This document shows positions 17,738-25,996 of a stretch of DNA of 33,998 nt, piece by piece. Under the pieces are notes generated by a model that did not search any database, was not told the origin of the DNA, and saw only the letters and a program-made list of their open reading frames with translations. The position numbers and the translations under genes were made by a program. Each line of letters opens with the position of its first letter. Within the stretch, counting starts at the first letter, position 1. The stretch covers positions 1 to 33,998 of the forward strand of contig JAQUOU010000031.1 in the NCBI GenBank assembly GCA_028716975.1. Direction: 5' to 3'. Source of the stretch: Methylobacter sp. GTDB taxonomy: Bacteria > Pseudomonadota > Gammaproteobacteria > Methylococcales > Methylomonadaceae.

Positions 17738-17914
17738 ATGTTTGCGAAAGCTTATTTGGCATTCAAACCCGCAAACCAGTCGCCGATTGTGCGCGATCTC
17801 CTCAATGCCTGCGGCATCCAATTGTCATGCCCCAACACTTTCGAGCTACTCGATGCCGGTCTGGAAGCGGTGGTTAAGCGAATCTTTTCCTCATTTACGA
17901 GAGGGTTGCCATAG
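17738..17914 (+). CDS. Small ORF of 58 residues with strong ribosome site
   Basis: ATG at 17738 is preceded by AAGGAGG with about six bases spacing, and the frame ends TAG at 17912. The product begins MFAKAYLAFKPANQSPIVRD and continues LLNACGIQLSCPNTFELLDA. I do not recognise it. It is divergent from the fibre gene, whose start is about 50 bases away. The hairpin at 17902 overlaps its last codons. It could be the broken start of a larger gene. Confidence 0.45.
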   Translation: MFAKAYLAFKPANQSPIVRDLLNACGIQLSCPNTFELLDAGLEAVVKRIFSSFTRGLP

Positions 17915-17922
17915 GCAACCCT
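17902..17922. terminator. Inverted repeat between convergent genes
   Basis: AGGGTTGCC and GGCAACCCT (9-bp perfect arms, 3-base loop) lie between the plus-strand small ORF and the minus-strand DNRLRE gene. There is no long T run on either side, so intrinsic termination is only possible. Confidence 0.5.
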
Positions 17923-17936
17923 TAAGTGTAATCGGG

Positions 17937-18740
17937 CTATCTTTTACAGCGACGTAACCAGCGGAGGCCAAAGAGGCCGCTGGCAAATAGTGCTATGGCT
18001 GGAGGCAGGGGGACCGCCGCTACAGTATAGGTAATTTGCAATGCCGGATCTAAAGCTGCATTGGCAAAGTCGCGCGTATAAAAGGCACGGAAGTCACGGA
18101 TAGTGGATTCGTCGGCATTGACAACTGCCCATCCGAAGTTGGTTGCCGGTGTATCCAGCCAACTTTGCACATCGTTTACCAGTGCCGTGGTTGACTGCCA
18201 TGTAAACGATTTGTCGATTACGTTGTCGACGAGCGTGCTGGCGCTGGCTGAGGCAGCAAAGTCGCCACCCGGTGTCGTCCACAGCGTGCCCGGAAATAAC
18301 CGAGCATTCCAGGTAGCGTCACCCGTGTTCGCAGGAAACCCGTTACCCGACCCACCGATCGGCTGACCCTGTCCCGTTGTGCCTTCGCCCCAATTGCTTG
18401 TAAGAGTATGGAGTTCAATATTTCTGGGAGTTGGATCTCCCACACCCCCACCTGATCCGGCCACTTGTCCCAAGGACAAGGTCAATTGTACGGCGTTAAT
18501 CGTAGCTCCAGTGGGAACTGCCCCCGCAATATCGAAATCAAGAAGTCCGCGCCGCGGAGACCCTCCCCCATTGGTTCCGGCAAACAGGACGGGCCCCGCA
18601 CCGTTGCTGTTATTAGTGTTATTCTCGTAGATGGTCGCATCCCTGCTGGCTCCGATTGTGATCGTAGTCGCCAAAGCCGGCAAAGAAAGGGTGGCTCCAA
18701 ATGTTATGACGGCGGTGTTTCTTAAAAATAGACTCAGCAT
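17937..18740 (-). CDS. Exported DNRLRE-domain protein with VPLP-type C-terminal sorting signal
   Basis: 267 residues. The N-terminal hydrophobic stretch ends LSLPALATT, a signal peptide with a likely cleavage site. The middle (GASRDATIYENN, GLLDFDIAGAVPTGATINAV, WLDTPATNFGWAVVNADEST) is a DNRLRE beta-sandwich of the type seen in secreted proteins. The end, VPLPPAIALFASGLFGLRWL and a basic RRCKR, is a PEP-CTERM-like signal of the VPLP subtype, recognised by an exosortase and processed at the envelope. I chose the second ATG (18740), which has AGAGGAG six bases upstream. No exosortase is present in the window. Confidence 0.85.
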   Translation of the reverse strand: MLSLFLRNTAVITFGATLSLPALATTITIGASRDATIYENNTNNSNGAGPVLFAGTNGGGSPRRGLLDFDIAGAVPTGATINAVQLTLSLGQVAGSGGGVGDPTPRNIELHTLTSNWGEGTTGQGQPIGGSGNGFPANTGDATWNARLFPGTLWTTPGGDFAASASASTLVDNVIDKSFTWQSTTALVNDVQSWLDTPATNFGWAVVNADESTIRDFRAFYTRDFANAALDPALQITYTVAAVPLPPAIALFASGLFGLRWLRRCKR

Positions 18741-19033
18741 ATGCATCTCCTCTGGATGTGTGACAGGAAGGTAGGCGGCCGCTACTGATGGGCCAAGCTC
18801 CTATTGGGTAATGAACAGCATTTAAGGTGTTGTTTCTAACGCTTATAGTGAGCTGTAATTAATGCATAAATGAAAGTAGCTTGTCAACAAACTAATGAAA
18901 TAAAATAGATTAACTATTGAGTAGTAAGTGATATGCGATCTTCAATTAGGTCAGCAAAACCGGCTTGATAGGACGATCAAACATGACGCTGTCTTTATTC
19001 AGCTGACAACCCCTGCTAATCAGGATTTATAAA
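18741..19033. other. Intergenic region without recognisable gene
   Basis: AT-rich, containing the upstream region of the DNRLRE gene. I see no ORF with family features and no RNA gene. Confidence 0.5.
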
Positions 19034-19217
19034 CCTAAAAACCGCACTTGGGGCATGTGAAAGCCATTCGTGCTGAGCCTGTCGAAGCATGAACGGCTTT
19101 CACATGCTTTTGGTGAGCATACCAAAATTCCGCCCACCCTTCGACAAGGCTCTCCTGAGCGTAATCGAAGGGCTCAGGATGAACGGAATTTTGGTATGCT
19201 CAACTGCGGTTTTTAGG
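19034..19217. repeat. Nested palindrome able to form a three-way junction
   Basis: Outer arms CCTAAAAACCGCA (19034-19046) and TGCGGTTTTTAGG (19205-19217) enclose two separate hairpins. Hairpin one has 13-bp arms at 19053-19065 and 19095-19107, extendable with two mismatches. Hairpin two has 19-bp arms at 19114-19132 and 19184-19202. All three stems are perfect as listed. The hairpin tips contain REP-like GAGCCTGTCGA and TTCGACAAGGCTC sequences. It lies about 50 bases beyond the fetB stop and may terminate transcription. Confidence 0.9.
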
Positions 19218-19268
19218 ATAAAGCACTTAAGATATAAAAACCTTGAAACCACCCGAATTACCGTTACA

Positions 19269-20060
19269 TCAGTGTTTATCAATCACGTCCTCTTTCAATA
19301 CATCAAAAGCGTTCAATGCAATAGCCAGACTGAGTTTCAGGTTAATAATACAGGCAACGGTGGTGCCGGTAAAAATGCAGATCATGATGGCGATCTGGTA
19401 TTTTACCGCCAGCCAGGGCTCGCTGCCGCCCAGAATTTGCCCGGTCATCATGCCGGGCAGTGAAACCAGCCCCATAGTGGCCATGCTCGCGATAGTCGGG
19501 TTGATGGCGGCTTTAACGGCCTGGCGAAAATAAGGCCGCACGGCTTCCCAGCGTGACGCGCCCAATAATAAAAAGGTTATATATTCGCTCTCGTTCTTGC
19601 GCAGTGCTGAATAGAAGCGTTCCAAAGCAATGACATTGCCCTGCAGGCAATTGCCGAGAATCATGCCTGCCAGGGGCACGATATAGCGGGCGTCATAGTA
19701 GTGTGCAGGCTGAATGACCAGTATCACCAGGTAGGCTGTGGTAAACAAAATGCTGGAGGCAATGGCTGTAAAGGTGGCCAGGAAAAAATGGCGGGCTTTG
19801 AGCCCGGCGCGCTGCAAAATACTCCAATCGGCGACCAGCAGCATCACCAATATCCAGAGTCCATTAAGCCAGGGGTCGTTGAGACGGAACAGTATTTTCA
19901 GGTAAATACCCACCAGTGTTAACTGAATGCTCATGCGCAGAATGCTGATGGCGATGTCCCGGCTCAAGCGCAGGCCAATCAGCCACAGCAGCAGCCAGGG
20001 CAGCAAACAGAGGCCATAGAGCAGCGCCATCTGCGGCACGGCAATATCAAGCGTGTTCAT
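19269..20060 (-). CDS. fetB: Iron export ABC transporter permease FetB (UPF0014)
   Basis: 263 residues with about seven hydrophobic segments. Family-typical blocks include RLSRDIAISILRMSIQLTLV, the signature YIVPLAGMILGNCLQGNVIA and NPTIASMATMGLVSLPGMMT. FetB is the membrane partner of FetA; in E. coli the pair exports iron and protects against oxidative stress. The start overlaps the end of fetA by 14 bases, indicating a two-gene operon. The frame is complete. A large palindrome follows the gene. Confidence 0.92.
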   Translation of the reverse strand: MNTLDIAVPQMALLYGLCLLPWLLLWLIGLRLSRDIAISILRMSIQLTLVGIYLKILFRLNDPWLNGLWILVMLLVADWSILQRAGLKARHFFLATFTAIASSILFTTAYLVILVIQPAHYYDARYIVPLAGMILGNCLQGNVIALERFYSALRKNESEYITFLLLGASRWEAVRPYFRQAVKAAINPTIASMATMGLVSLPGMMTGQILGGSEPWLAVKYQIAIMICIFTGTTVACIINLKLSLAIALNAFDVLKEDVIDKH

Positions 20061-20709
20061 GGCGTGTTACCTGGCTTAAGCGGCCTTCTTCCAGTTTAAG
20101 GGCAAAATCGCAGCGGTTTATCCAGTCGGGATCATGCGCTACCGACAAAACCGTGAGCTTGGGGTCGGAAAACACAGCAAAAACGGCTTGTTTGCTTGCT
20201 TCATCCAGTGCGCTGGTAACCTCGTCCAACAGATACAGGTTTTTGCCCAATAGCAGACCGCGAGCCAGGGCGATCCGTTGCTTTTCACCCACGGAAATAT
20301 GATTGCTCTCCTGCTTTAAAATTTCCGCTGACAAATGCAGCCGCTGCAATGCCGCAATAAGTTGAGCTTCCGTGGGCTGTTCGCCGCAATGTGCTTTAAA
20401 TTGAAAAGGCAACAGCAGTGCTTCCCGCACAGTGTCAGCGCCCAGCACAGGCTCTTGCCCGATATAAGCCGTGCAGCTTCGTATGGCCCGAATGGATAAA
20501 TAATCCAGCGGTTTTCCCTGGAAGTAAACCACACCCCCGCTTAGGGCGTGGAGTCCTAGCAAGGTTCTTAAAATACTGCTTTTACCGGAACCGGATTTAC
20601 CGCATAAGACTGCTTTTTCACCCGCCAAGAGATCGAAGCTGATGTCAGACAGGATTGTTTTTCCACCTGCACTGACCGATACATGTTCGAATTGGATGAT
20701 GGAAGTCAA
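20047..20709 (-). CDS. fetA: Iron export ABC transporter ATP-binding protein FetA
   Basis: 220 residues. Walker A is GKSGSGKSS (residues 37-45), the Q-loop is around YIGQEP, the signature reads SVGEKQRIALARGL rather than the usual LSGGQ, Walker B is LYLLDEVTSALD, and the switch His is in LSVAHD. It hydrolyses ATP at the inner membrane to drive FetB. First gene of the pair; the intergenic region to the divergent aldolase-like gene at 20904 must hold both promoters, which I could not resolve. Confidence 0.92.
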   Translation of the reverse strand: MTSIIQFEHVSVSAGGKTILSDISFDLLAGEKAVLCGKSGSGKSSILRTLLGLHALSGGVVYFQGKPLDYLSIRAIRSCTAYIGQEPVLGADTVREALLLPFQFKAHCGEQPTEAQLIAALQRLHLSAEILKQESNHISVGEKQRIALARGLLLGKNLYLLDEVTSALDEASKQAVFAVFSDPKLTVLSVAHDPDWINRCDFALKLEEGRLSQVTRHEHA

Positions 20710-20903
20710 TATAGGAAGATTGCTGTTAATTTTGAATTCGCCATTACGAAAAAATGAATTTGAAGGTTATTTAATACCTAACCTGCCAGAAATGTAAAGT
20801 TAGCTTACCTGCATTGCATTTTCCTATAAATCATGGGAACCTCTAAACATCGCAGCAGTCACATTTTTCAATCTCAATCTTTGCAAGAGGATGACTCAAT
20901 AAT

Positions 20904-21686
20904 ATGGCTAATACGCTACTTACCCAGAAAGCTGAACTTGTCGCCAAGGCGCATTTGCAAATGCAGCTCGAACTGGCTGATAACCCGTGGAATATGACCG
21001 AAAAACTTGCTCTCACCTGCCGAATCCTTTTCGATGCAGGGCATGATTCCGGCTTGGCAGGGCAAATCACCGCACGGGCTGAGACACCCGGCGCCTATTA
21101 CACTCAACAATTCGGTCTCGGCTTTGATGAAATTACCCCGTCCAACCTAGTGCTTGTAGACGAAGATTTAAATGTGCTCGATGGCGCGGGAATGCCTAAT
21201 CCCGCCAATCGTTTTCATACCTGGGTTTATCGTGCGCGCCCCGATGTGAACTGCATCATTCATACCCACCCGCTGCATATTGCCGCCCTGTCTATGCTGG
21301 AGACGCCGTTAATCGTGTCGCATATGGATATGTGTCCGCTATTTGAAGATTGCGCCTTTTTGAAGGATTGGCCGGGCATACCTGTCGGCAATGAGGAAGG
21401 CGAAATTATTTCAACAGCGCTGGGCAGCAAACGGGCGGTTTTACTTTCCCATCACGGCCAACTGGTAGCGGGCAGCACCATTGAAGAAGCCTGCGTGCTT
21501 GCCGTGCTTTTCGAGCGGGCCGCGAAAATGCAGCTGATGGCAATGGGAGCCGGGGAAATTCAGCCCATACCGCAAGCATTGGGCCGCGAGGCCCATGACT
21601 GGATATCAACTGCAAAACGCAACCAGGCGTCATTCGCGTATTATGCCCGCCGTGCCTTAAGAGCTCATCCCGATTGTCTGAATTAG
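20904..21686 (+). CDS. Class II aldolase/adducin family protein
   Basis: 260 residues with the class II aldolase fold. Zinc ligands are H120 and H122 in CIIHTHPLHIAALSM, plus the His of LLSHHGQLVAG. In fuculose-phosphate-type enzymes the segment SSEWRFH supplies the catalytic Glu; here it reads NPANRFH, so that Glu is apparently Ala101. The protein may therefore be an adducin-like member, a decarboxylase, or an enzyme with another acid/base, rather than a standard aldolase. The DapA-like gene follows 79 bases downstream on the same strand, so a shared pathway for an oxo-acid substrate is plausible. A weak AGAGGA ribosome site precedes the ATG. Confidence 0.85.
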   Translation: MANTLLTQKAELVAKAHLQMQLELADNPWNMTEKLALTCRILFDAGHDSGLAGQITARAETPGAYYTQQFGLGFDEITPSNLVLVDEDLNVLDGAGMPNPANRFHTWVYRARPDVNCIIHTHPLHIAALSMLETPLIVSHMDMCPLFEDCAFLKDWPGIPVGNEEGEIISTALGSKRAVLLSHHGQLVAGSTIEEACVLAVLFERAAKMQLMAMGAGEIQPIPQALGREAHDWISTAKRNQASFAYYARRALRAHPDCLN

Positions 21687-21706
21687 GTTACCTACATATA
21701 TTATAA

Positions 21707-21729
21707 AACCGGAGTCCGGTTGTTTTATT
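21707..21729 (+). terminator. Small hairpin with T-rich tail between the aldolase-like and DapA-like genes
   Basis: AACCGG and CCGGTT (6-bp arms, AGT loop) are followed by GTTTTATT. It could be a weak terminator or attenuator separating two co-directional genes. Confidence 0.45.
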
Positions 21730-21765
21730 GAGGTTATTATTCCACTTACCAAAGGACTTACTGTT

Positions 21766-22656
21766 ATGTCAAAAACTCTTTTCAAAGGCATTATTTCCTA
21801 CCCGATCACACCTTTTAACGCCGAAGATGGCGGAGTTGATATTGAAACTCTGGGGCATTTGATTGATCGTCTCATCAAGGACGGCTCCCATGCCATTGCA
21901 CCCCTGGGCAGCACCGGCGAAAGCGCTTACCTGAACGATAATGAATGGCATGAAGTGGCTGAAGCCTCGATAGACAAAGTTGCAGGACGCGTGCCGGTTG
22001 TGGTTGGAATATCGGACCTCACTACCCGAAATGCCGTGCACAGGGCAAAATTTGCCGAGAAAGCAGGCGCCGATGCGGTCATGGTTCTACCTATTTCTTA
22101 CTGGAAGCTCAGTGAACGGGAAATCTTCCAACATTACACGGCAATCTCCGAAGCCATCGGCATTCCCGTCATGATTTACAATAATCCCGCCACCAGCGGC
22201 ATTGATATGACGCCGGAATTAATCGTGCGCATGGTTAAGGAAATTGATAACGTAACGATGGTGAAGGAAAGCTCAGGCGACATCCAGCGCATGCACCGGC
22301 TTTTTAACCTTTCTGATGGGGAAATCCCCTTCTATAACGGCAGCAATCCCCTGGCGCTGGAAGCTTTTGCCGCCGGGGCGACCGGCTGGTGCACGGCTGC
22401 TCCCAACCTGATCCCCGCATGGACGCTGCGGCTTTACGAGGCGGCCATAGCCGGGGATTTAAAACAGGCGCGGGAAGTTTTCTACAAACAACTTCCTCTA
22501 CTGCAATTCATTCTTAAGGGAGGACTCCCCACTACTATTAAGGCAGGCTTGCAGTTGCGCGGGTTTGAGGCGGGCATTCCACGCCAGCCTTTGCTACCCC
22601 TGGATGCCGCCGGTCAAAATGAGCTGGCCGCAATGCTTAAACAATTAAATGGCTGA
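21766..22656 (+). CDS. Dihydrodipicolinate synthase-family lyase (DapA-like)
   Basis: 296 residues, a TIM barrel of the DHDPS/N-acetylneuraminate lyase family. The carboxylate-binding loop is GSTGE (48-52, in place of the GTTGE of DapA), the catalytic Tyr is Y138 in VMIYNNPATSG, and the Schiff-base Lys is K167 in TMVKESSGD. It should condense or cleave pyruvate-type substrates. Partnering with a class II aldolase-like gene rather than lysine genes suggests a catabolic lyase or decarboxylase rather than lysine biosynthesis. AAAGGA lies about nine bases before the ATG. The gene is complete. Confidence 0.9.
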   Translation: MSKTLFKGIISYPITPFNAEDGGVDIETLGHLIDRLIKDGSHAIAPLGSTGESAYLNDNEWHEVAEASIDKVAGRVPVVVGISDLTTRNAVHRAKFAEKAGADAVMVLPISYWKLSEREIFQHYTAISEAIGIPVMIYNNPATSGIDMTPELIVRMVKEIDNVTMVKESSGDIQRMHRLFNLSDGEIPFYNGSNPLALEAFAAGATGWCTAAPNLIPAWTLRLYEAAIAGDLKQAREVFYKQLPLLQFILKGGLPTTIKAGLQLRGFEAGIPRQPLLPLDAAGQNELAAMLKQLNG

Positions 22657-22702
22657 TTGTTATGCGAAGGCCGGGTATGAACTTGGCATAACTTTTCGCT
22701 TT

Positions 22703-23022
22703 AAGGAAACTCTGAACAAGTCCTTCGACAAGCTTCCTTCGACAGGCTCAGGACGAACGGTAACCCTTAGCCTAGGCTCAGGAGAACGCCGTTGATTCCG
22801 TTCGTGGTGAGCCCTTCGACTACGCTCAGGAGAGCCCCTTCGACTACGCTCAGGAGAGCCCCTTCGACTACGCTCAGGAGAGCCCCTTCGACTACGCTCA
22901 GGAGAGCCCCTTCGACTACGCTCAGGAGAGCCCCTTCGACTACGCTCAGGAGAGCCCCTTCGATTACACTCATGGCGAGCGTGTCGAACCATGAACAGAA
23001 TCAACTTATTCAGAGCTTCCTT
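22703..23022. repeat. REP-type composite repeat with outer inverted arms
   Basis: Outer arms AAGGAAACTCTGAACAAG (22703-22720) and CTTATTCAGAGCTTCCTT (23005-23022) pair with two mismatches. Inside are REP cores (CTTCGACAGGCTCAG) and the GTTGATTCCGTTCGTGGTGA block shared with 15403-15545. The inner part is filled by the 24-bp tandem array. Confidence 0.85.
22815..22982. repeat. 24-bp tandem repeat, six exact copies plus one degenerate
   Basis: The unit begins TTCGACTACGCTCAGGAGAG and ends CCCC, 24 bases. Six identical copies occupy 22815-22958, and a seventh diverged copy (TTCGATTACACTCATGGCGA) follows. There are no spacers, so it is not a CRISPR array. Because 24 is a multiple of three, both strands read open through it, giving octapeptide repeats such as SRRGSPER; these are not believable genes. 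Confidence 0.95.
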
Positions 23023-23204
23023 AAAAAAACTCAACCATTAACCTTCCCGATTACATAAATCTTTCAGTCGAGCTATAAGGATTAGAGGGACATGAACCTT
23101 GCGTGCAATCCCTGGCTTTAGTATTCCTCCGCCCATAATGCCGAAAATAACCTTGACGCTCACTTGAAAAATGGATGGAGTCAGGGCTAAAGCCCGAAAA
23201 TTAA

Positions 23205-23810
23205 TCAGGTTAGCTTTTTTTCATCGCCAACATTGCCTATCACACCGGCTGTTGCGATAAAACGCAGGGCATCCTCAACAGACATATCTATTTCCACTAT
23301 ATTTTCCCGTGCCAAAATAACCGTGTTTCCTCCCATTTGATAACTGAACGGCAGAAATACGGCAACTTGATCACTGGCAATAAAGCTTGAAAACTCCTCA
23401 GAATCTGAAACGGTAATAAAGCCTATCTGTAAGCCGTTACCGTGAGGTACATTAACCAAAACCACTTGTTTGAATTTTCCTTTCTGCTCACTGGAAAAAA
23501 GTGAAATGAAGTCGCGTATCGCTGTATATATGCTTTTTACAAAGGGAATCTGGATTACAAGCTCTTCGAAGGTATTGAATATCTTGAGGAAAGTTTGAGA
23601 CTCCAGAAATTTTCCGAAAATAAATACTACGGCAAGACCTAAAACAAATCCCATCCCTTCTATATACCAACTGTCGGGGAAAAAGAACTTGAAGATATTT
23701 CCCAACGCCAATTCTGCAGTACCGGCAAGCCAGATGAGCAAATAAAGGGTGAGTGTAAGGGGAATAATAGCGATTAACCCTTTAAGAAAAGTCTTAGTGA
23801 CCGGTTTCAT
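23205..23810 (-). CDS. DUF502 family membrane protein
   Basis: About 201 residues from the preferred ATG at 23810 (MKPVTKTFLKG), which has GGA at a suitable distance. A longer start at 23837 has no ribosome site. Two hydrophobic segments near the N-terminus (GLIAIIPLTLTLYLLIWLAG and GMGFVLGLAVVFIFGKFLE) are followed by a cytoplasmic or periplasmic beta-rich part with IPFVKSIYTAIRDFI and VAVFLPFSYQMGGNTV. This pattern is diagnostic of DUF502. The role is unknown. The gene stands alone, between a repeat cluster and a DUF2171 gene. Confidence 0.88.
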   Translation of the reverse strand: MKPVTKTFLKGLIAIIPLTLTLYLLIWLAGTAELALGNIFKFFFPDSWYIEGMGFVLGLAVVFIFGKFLESQTFLKIFNTFEELVIQIPFVKSIYTAIRDFISLFSSEQKGKFKQVVLVNVPHGNGLQIGFITVSDSEEFSSFIASDQVAVFLPFSYQMGGNTVILARENIVEIDMSVEDALRFIATAGVIGNVGDEKKLT

Positions 23811-24079
23811 TTTTAATTTCCAATTATTATTATTCATATGCTTGATGTTAATTAAAAAGTTAAGTTTATAAAACTCATTCCTCGCGAAAACTCACCCCGC
23901 ATATTCATAGAACATTAATGCGCTTTAAATGTACGCCTTTTGCATATGAAACAAAAGCTCACCTCCTACTCTATACATCGGACGTTGCCAATGACGTAGC
24001 GTTTATCGTTTAAATAACCGCCAACTGGAAGAAGAAAGCAGCTCTATCCCTTACTGCTCTCTCACCAGAGGACATCCGC

Positions 24080-24322
24080 CTATAAATAGACTGGCGGATC
24101 TATCTCCCATTCCCGCATTGCCTGCTCCCCTGGACGATCAATTTTAACCTTGCCGTCCCTGGTTGAGGTTACCCAGCTTGCCGGAATGTAATGATGCTGA
24201 CCGGTCTTATCTTTCTTCAACTTGATGATACTCGTCCCTTCCATGTGATCGACAGTAGCGAACTGCCCCTCCTGGGAGCAGACAACAGGCATATTAGGCC
24301 TAATTTCGTCGGTATTAATCAT
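24080..24322 (-). CDS. DUF2171 domain protein
   Basis: 80 residues. MPVVCSQEGQFATVDHMEG, the basic IIKLKKDKTGQHHYIPASWV and KVKIDRP match the small DUF2171 beta-barrel-like domain. Its function is not established; related domains are often linked to stress or general cellular housekeeping. AGGAG lies about seven bases before the ATG, and a good promoter is upstream. Complete. Confidence 0.8.
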   Translation of the reverse strand: MINTDEIRPNMPVVCSQEGQFATVDHMEGTSIIKLKKDKTGQHHYIPASWVTSTRDGKVKIDRPGEQAMREWEIDPPVYL

Positions 24323-24370
24323 GGTTTTTCTCCTGCTGGCTCAGCCTGAGCGAGTTGTATTAAGTTCCTG

Positions 24371-24399
24371 AATATAATAGTTCAGGCAAGGTTTGACAA
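24371..24399 (-). promoter_or_regulatory. Sigma-70 type promoter for the DUF2171 gene
   Basis: On the minus strand TTGTCA (24399-24394), a 17-base spacer and TATATT (24376-24371) are close to the -35/-10 consensus. The ATG is about 50 bases downstream. Confidence 0.6.
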
Positions 24400-24752
24400 G
24401 GCACTGCCTGTTATTCCGCACTTTAACGAGATTACCCGATTTATTCTATATGAGGGAGTGACTGCAGACTTCATTAACCCTTTGCTTGAATTTTAAATAT
24501 ATACCTATTGGATCATCTCCTGTCTGTACGATTACGCACGTAGAAAATGACTCATAAATGTTAGGTATTCATACTTTATCCCGGCTTTTCCAGCAAGGGT
24601 AATTAGCTTAACTACCCTCCATGACAAGCTTGCCGGTCTTTTAAATACCCACGATTTTGTATTAATTAGACTAAAACAACCCGACGTTTTATACAACTAT
24701 AACTTAATCCGCGCTATATTTCTTACCATCAACCTCTTTAAAATGAGAACAC
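24400..24752. other. AT-rich intergenic region upstream of sbcD
   Basis: About 350 bases between divergent genes, the sbcD side holding its promoter. I see no ORF with family features and no RNA gene. A TATATT near 24715 could be a -10 for sbcD, but its -35 is unclear. Confidence 0.4.
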
Positions 24753-25996
24753 ATGTTAAGCCTATTTCACACGGCGGATTGGCATCTTGGCCATTATTTG
24801 CATGGCGTATCGCGGCAATTTGAGCACCAGCGATTTCTTGACTGGCTGCTGGGTGAGTTGCTGAGCAAACAGGCCGATGCGCTTATTGTTGCCGGTGATA
24901 TTTTTGACTCGGCTAATCCATCAGCGGCTGCGCAAGCGCGGTTTTATGAATTCCTGGTAAAAACCCGAACCCGGCAGCCTGATCTTGATGTGATATTGAT
25001 CGGCGGCAATCATGATTCCGCTTCCCGGCTGGATGCGCCCTCGCCTATTTTAAATGCCCTGGGCGTCAAAATTGTCGGCGGCCTGATGCGCGATGATCAA
25101 GGCGGTATTGATTGGGATCGGCTGATAGTGCCGTTGACTAATAAGTCGGGGGAAATTACAGCCTGGTGCGGAGCCATGCCGTTTTTACGCAATGCCGATT
25201 TACCGGCCGGGGAGCAAGGCAGCGATTCGTTAATTGCCGGCGTTACAATGCTTTATGCGGAATTGATTGCGCAGTTGCAGAAAAAGTCAACACCGGGCGA
25301 AAGCCTGATCCTGACCGGGCATTGCTATATGGTGAATGGCTGCTTGTCTGAATTAAGCGAGCGTAAAATACTGGGCGGCAATCAGCATGCACTGCCCGTC
25401 GAGCTGTTTCCTGATAATATTGCTTATGTAGCATTAGGCCATTTGCATCTGGCCCAGCGGGTAGGTTTAAACGAGCATATTCGTTACAGCGGCTCGCCGA
25501 TTCCTCTATCATTTGATGAAGCCGGGTATACGCACCAAGTTGTTCAGGTCGATATTAAACCCGGCCTGCCCCTAGAAACCATGGCCGTTAAAATTCCCCG
25601 CAGTATTGAGCTGATAAGAATCCCCAACGGCAAGGATTTTGCCGTGCTGTCAGAGCTGGTTTTTCAATGGAAGACCTGCAGTTTGAAGATAACCTTCCGC
25701 AGGAGCAATGGCCGTTCGTTGAATTGAGAATCAAGCTGGAAAAACCGGAGCCTGGTCTGCGTCAGCAAATTGAAGAAATGATCGCCAAACTGCCCATGCG
25801 CTTATTGAATATAACTACGGCTTACAGCGGCAGCGAAAAAAGCCTGGCTGATCTAAAAATCGAAGAACGTTTGGAGGAGCTTCAACCATTGGATGTTTTT
25901 CAGCGCTGTTACCACAATAAGTATGACCAGGAAGCGCCCGAAGCCATGAATGCGTTATTTAATGAGTTGCTTGAAAGTCTGCAAGGAATTCAAATT
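24753..25996 (+). pseudogene. sbcD: Nuclease subunit SbcD, one frameshift
   Basis: SbcD is the Mn-dependent phosphoesterase subunit of the SbcCD complex, which opens DNA hairpins and processes ends. Motifs are TADWHLG, VAGDIFDSANP, IGGNHDSASR, LTGHCYM and ALGHLHLAQ. The first frame ends at 25727, but from about 25660 the true C-terminus (EDLQFEDNLPQEQWPFVELR and onward) is in the frame of the following ORF. Adding one T to a T5 run would restore it. The corrected protein is about 415 residues, the normal length. In that frame no stop separates it from the SbcC ATG at 25997. Either a consensus error or a genuine lesion is possible. Confidence 0.85.

Noticed and set aside
22815-22982. Possible CRISPR array
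   Set aside because: The units are directly abutting with no spacers and no cas genes nearby.
22660-23034. Long frames on both strands with SRRGSPER or LLSVVEGA octapeptide repeats
   Set aside because: They are translations of the 24-bp tandem DNA repeat; open in several frames and without ribosome site or family.
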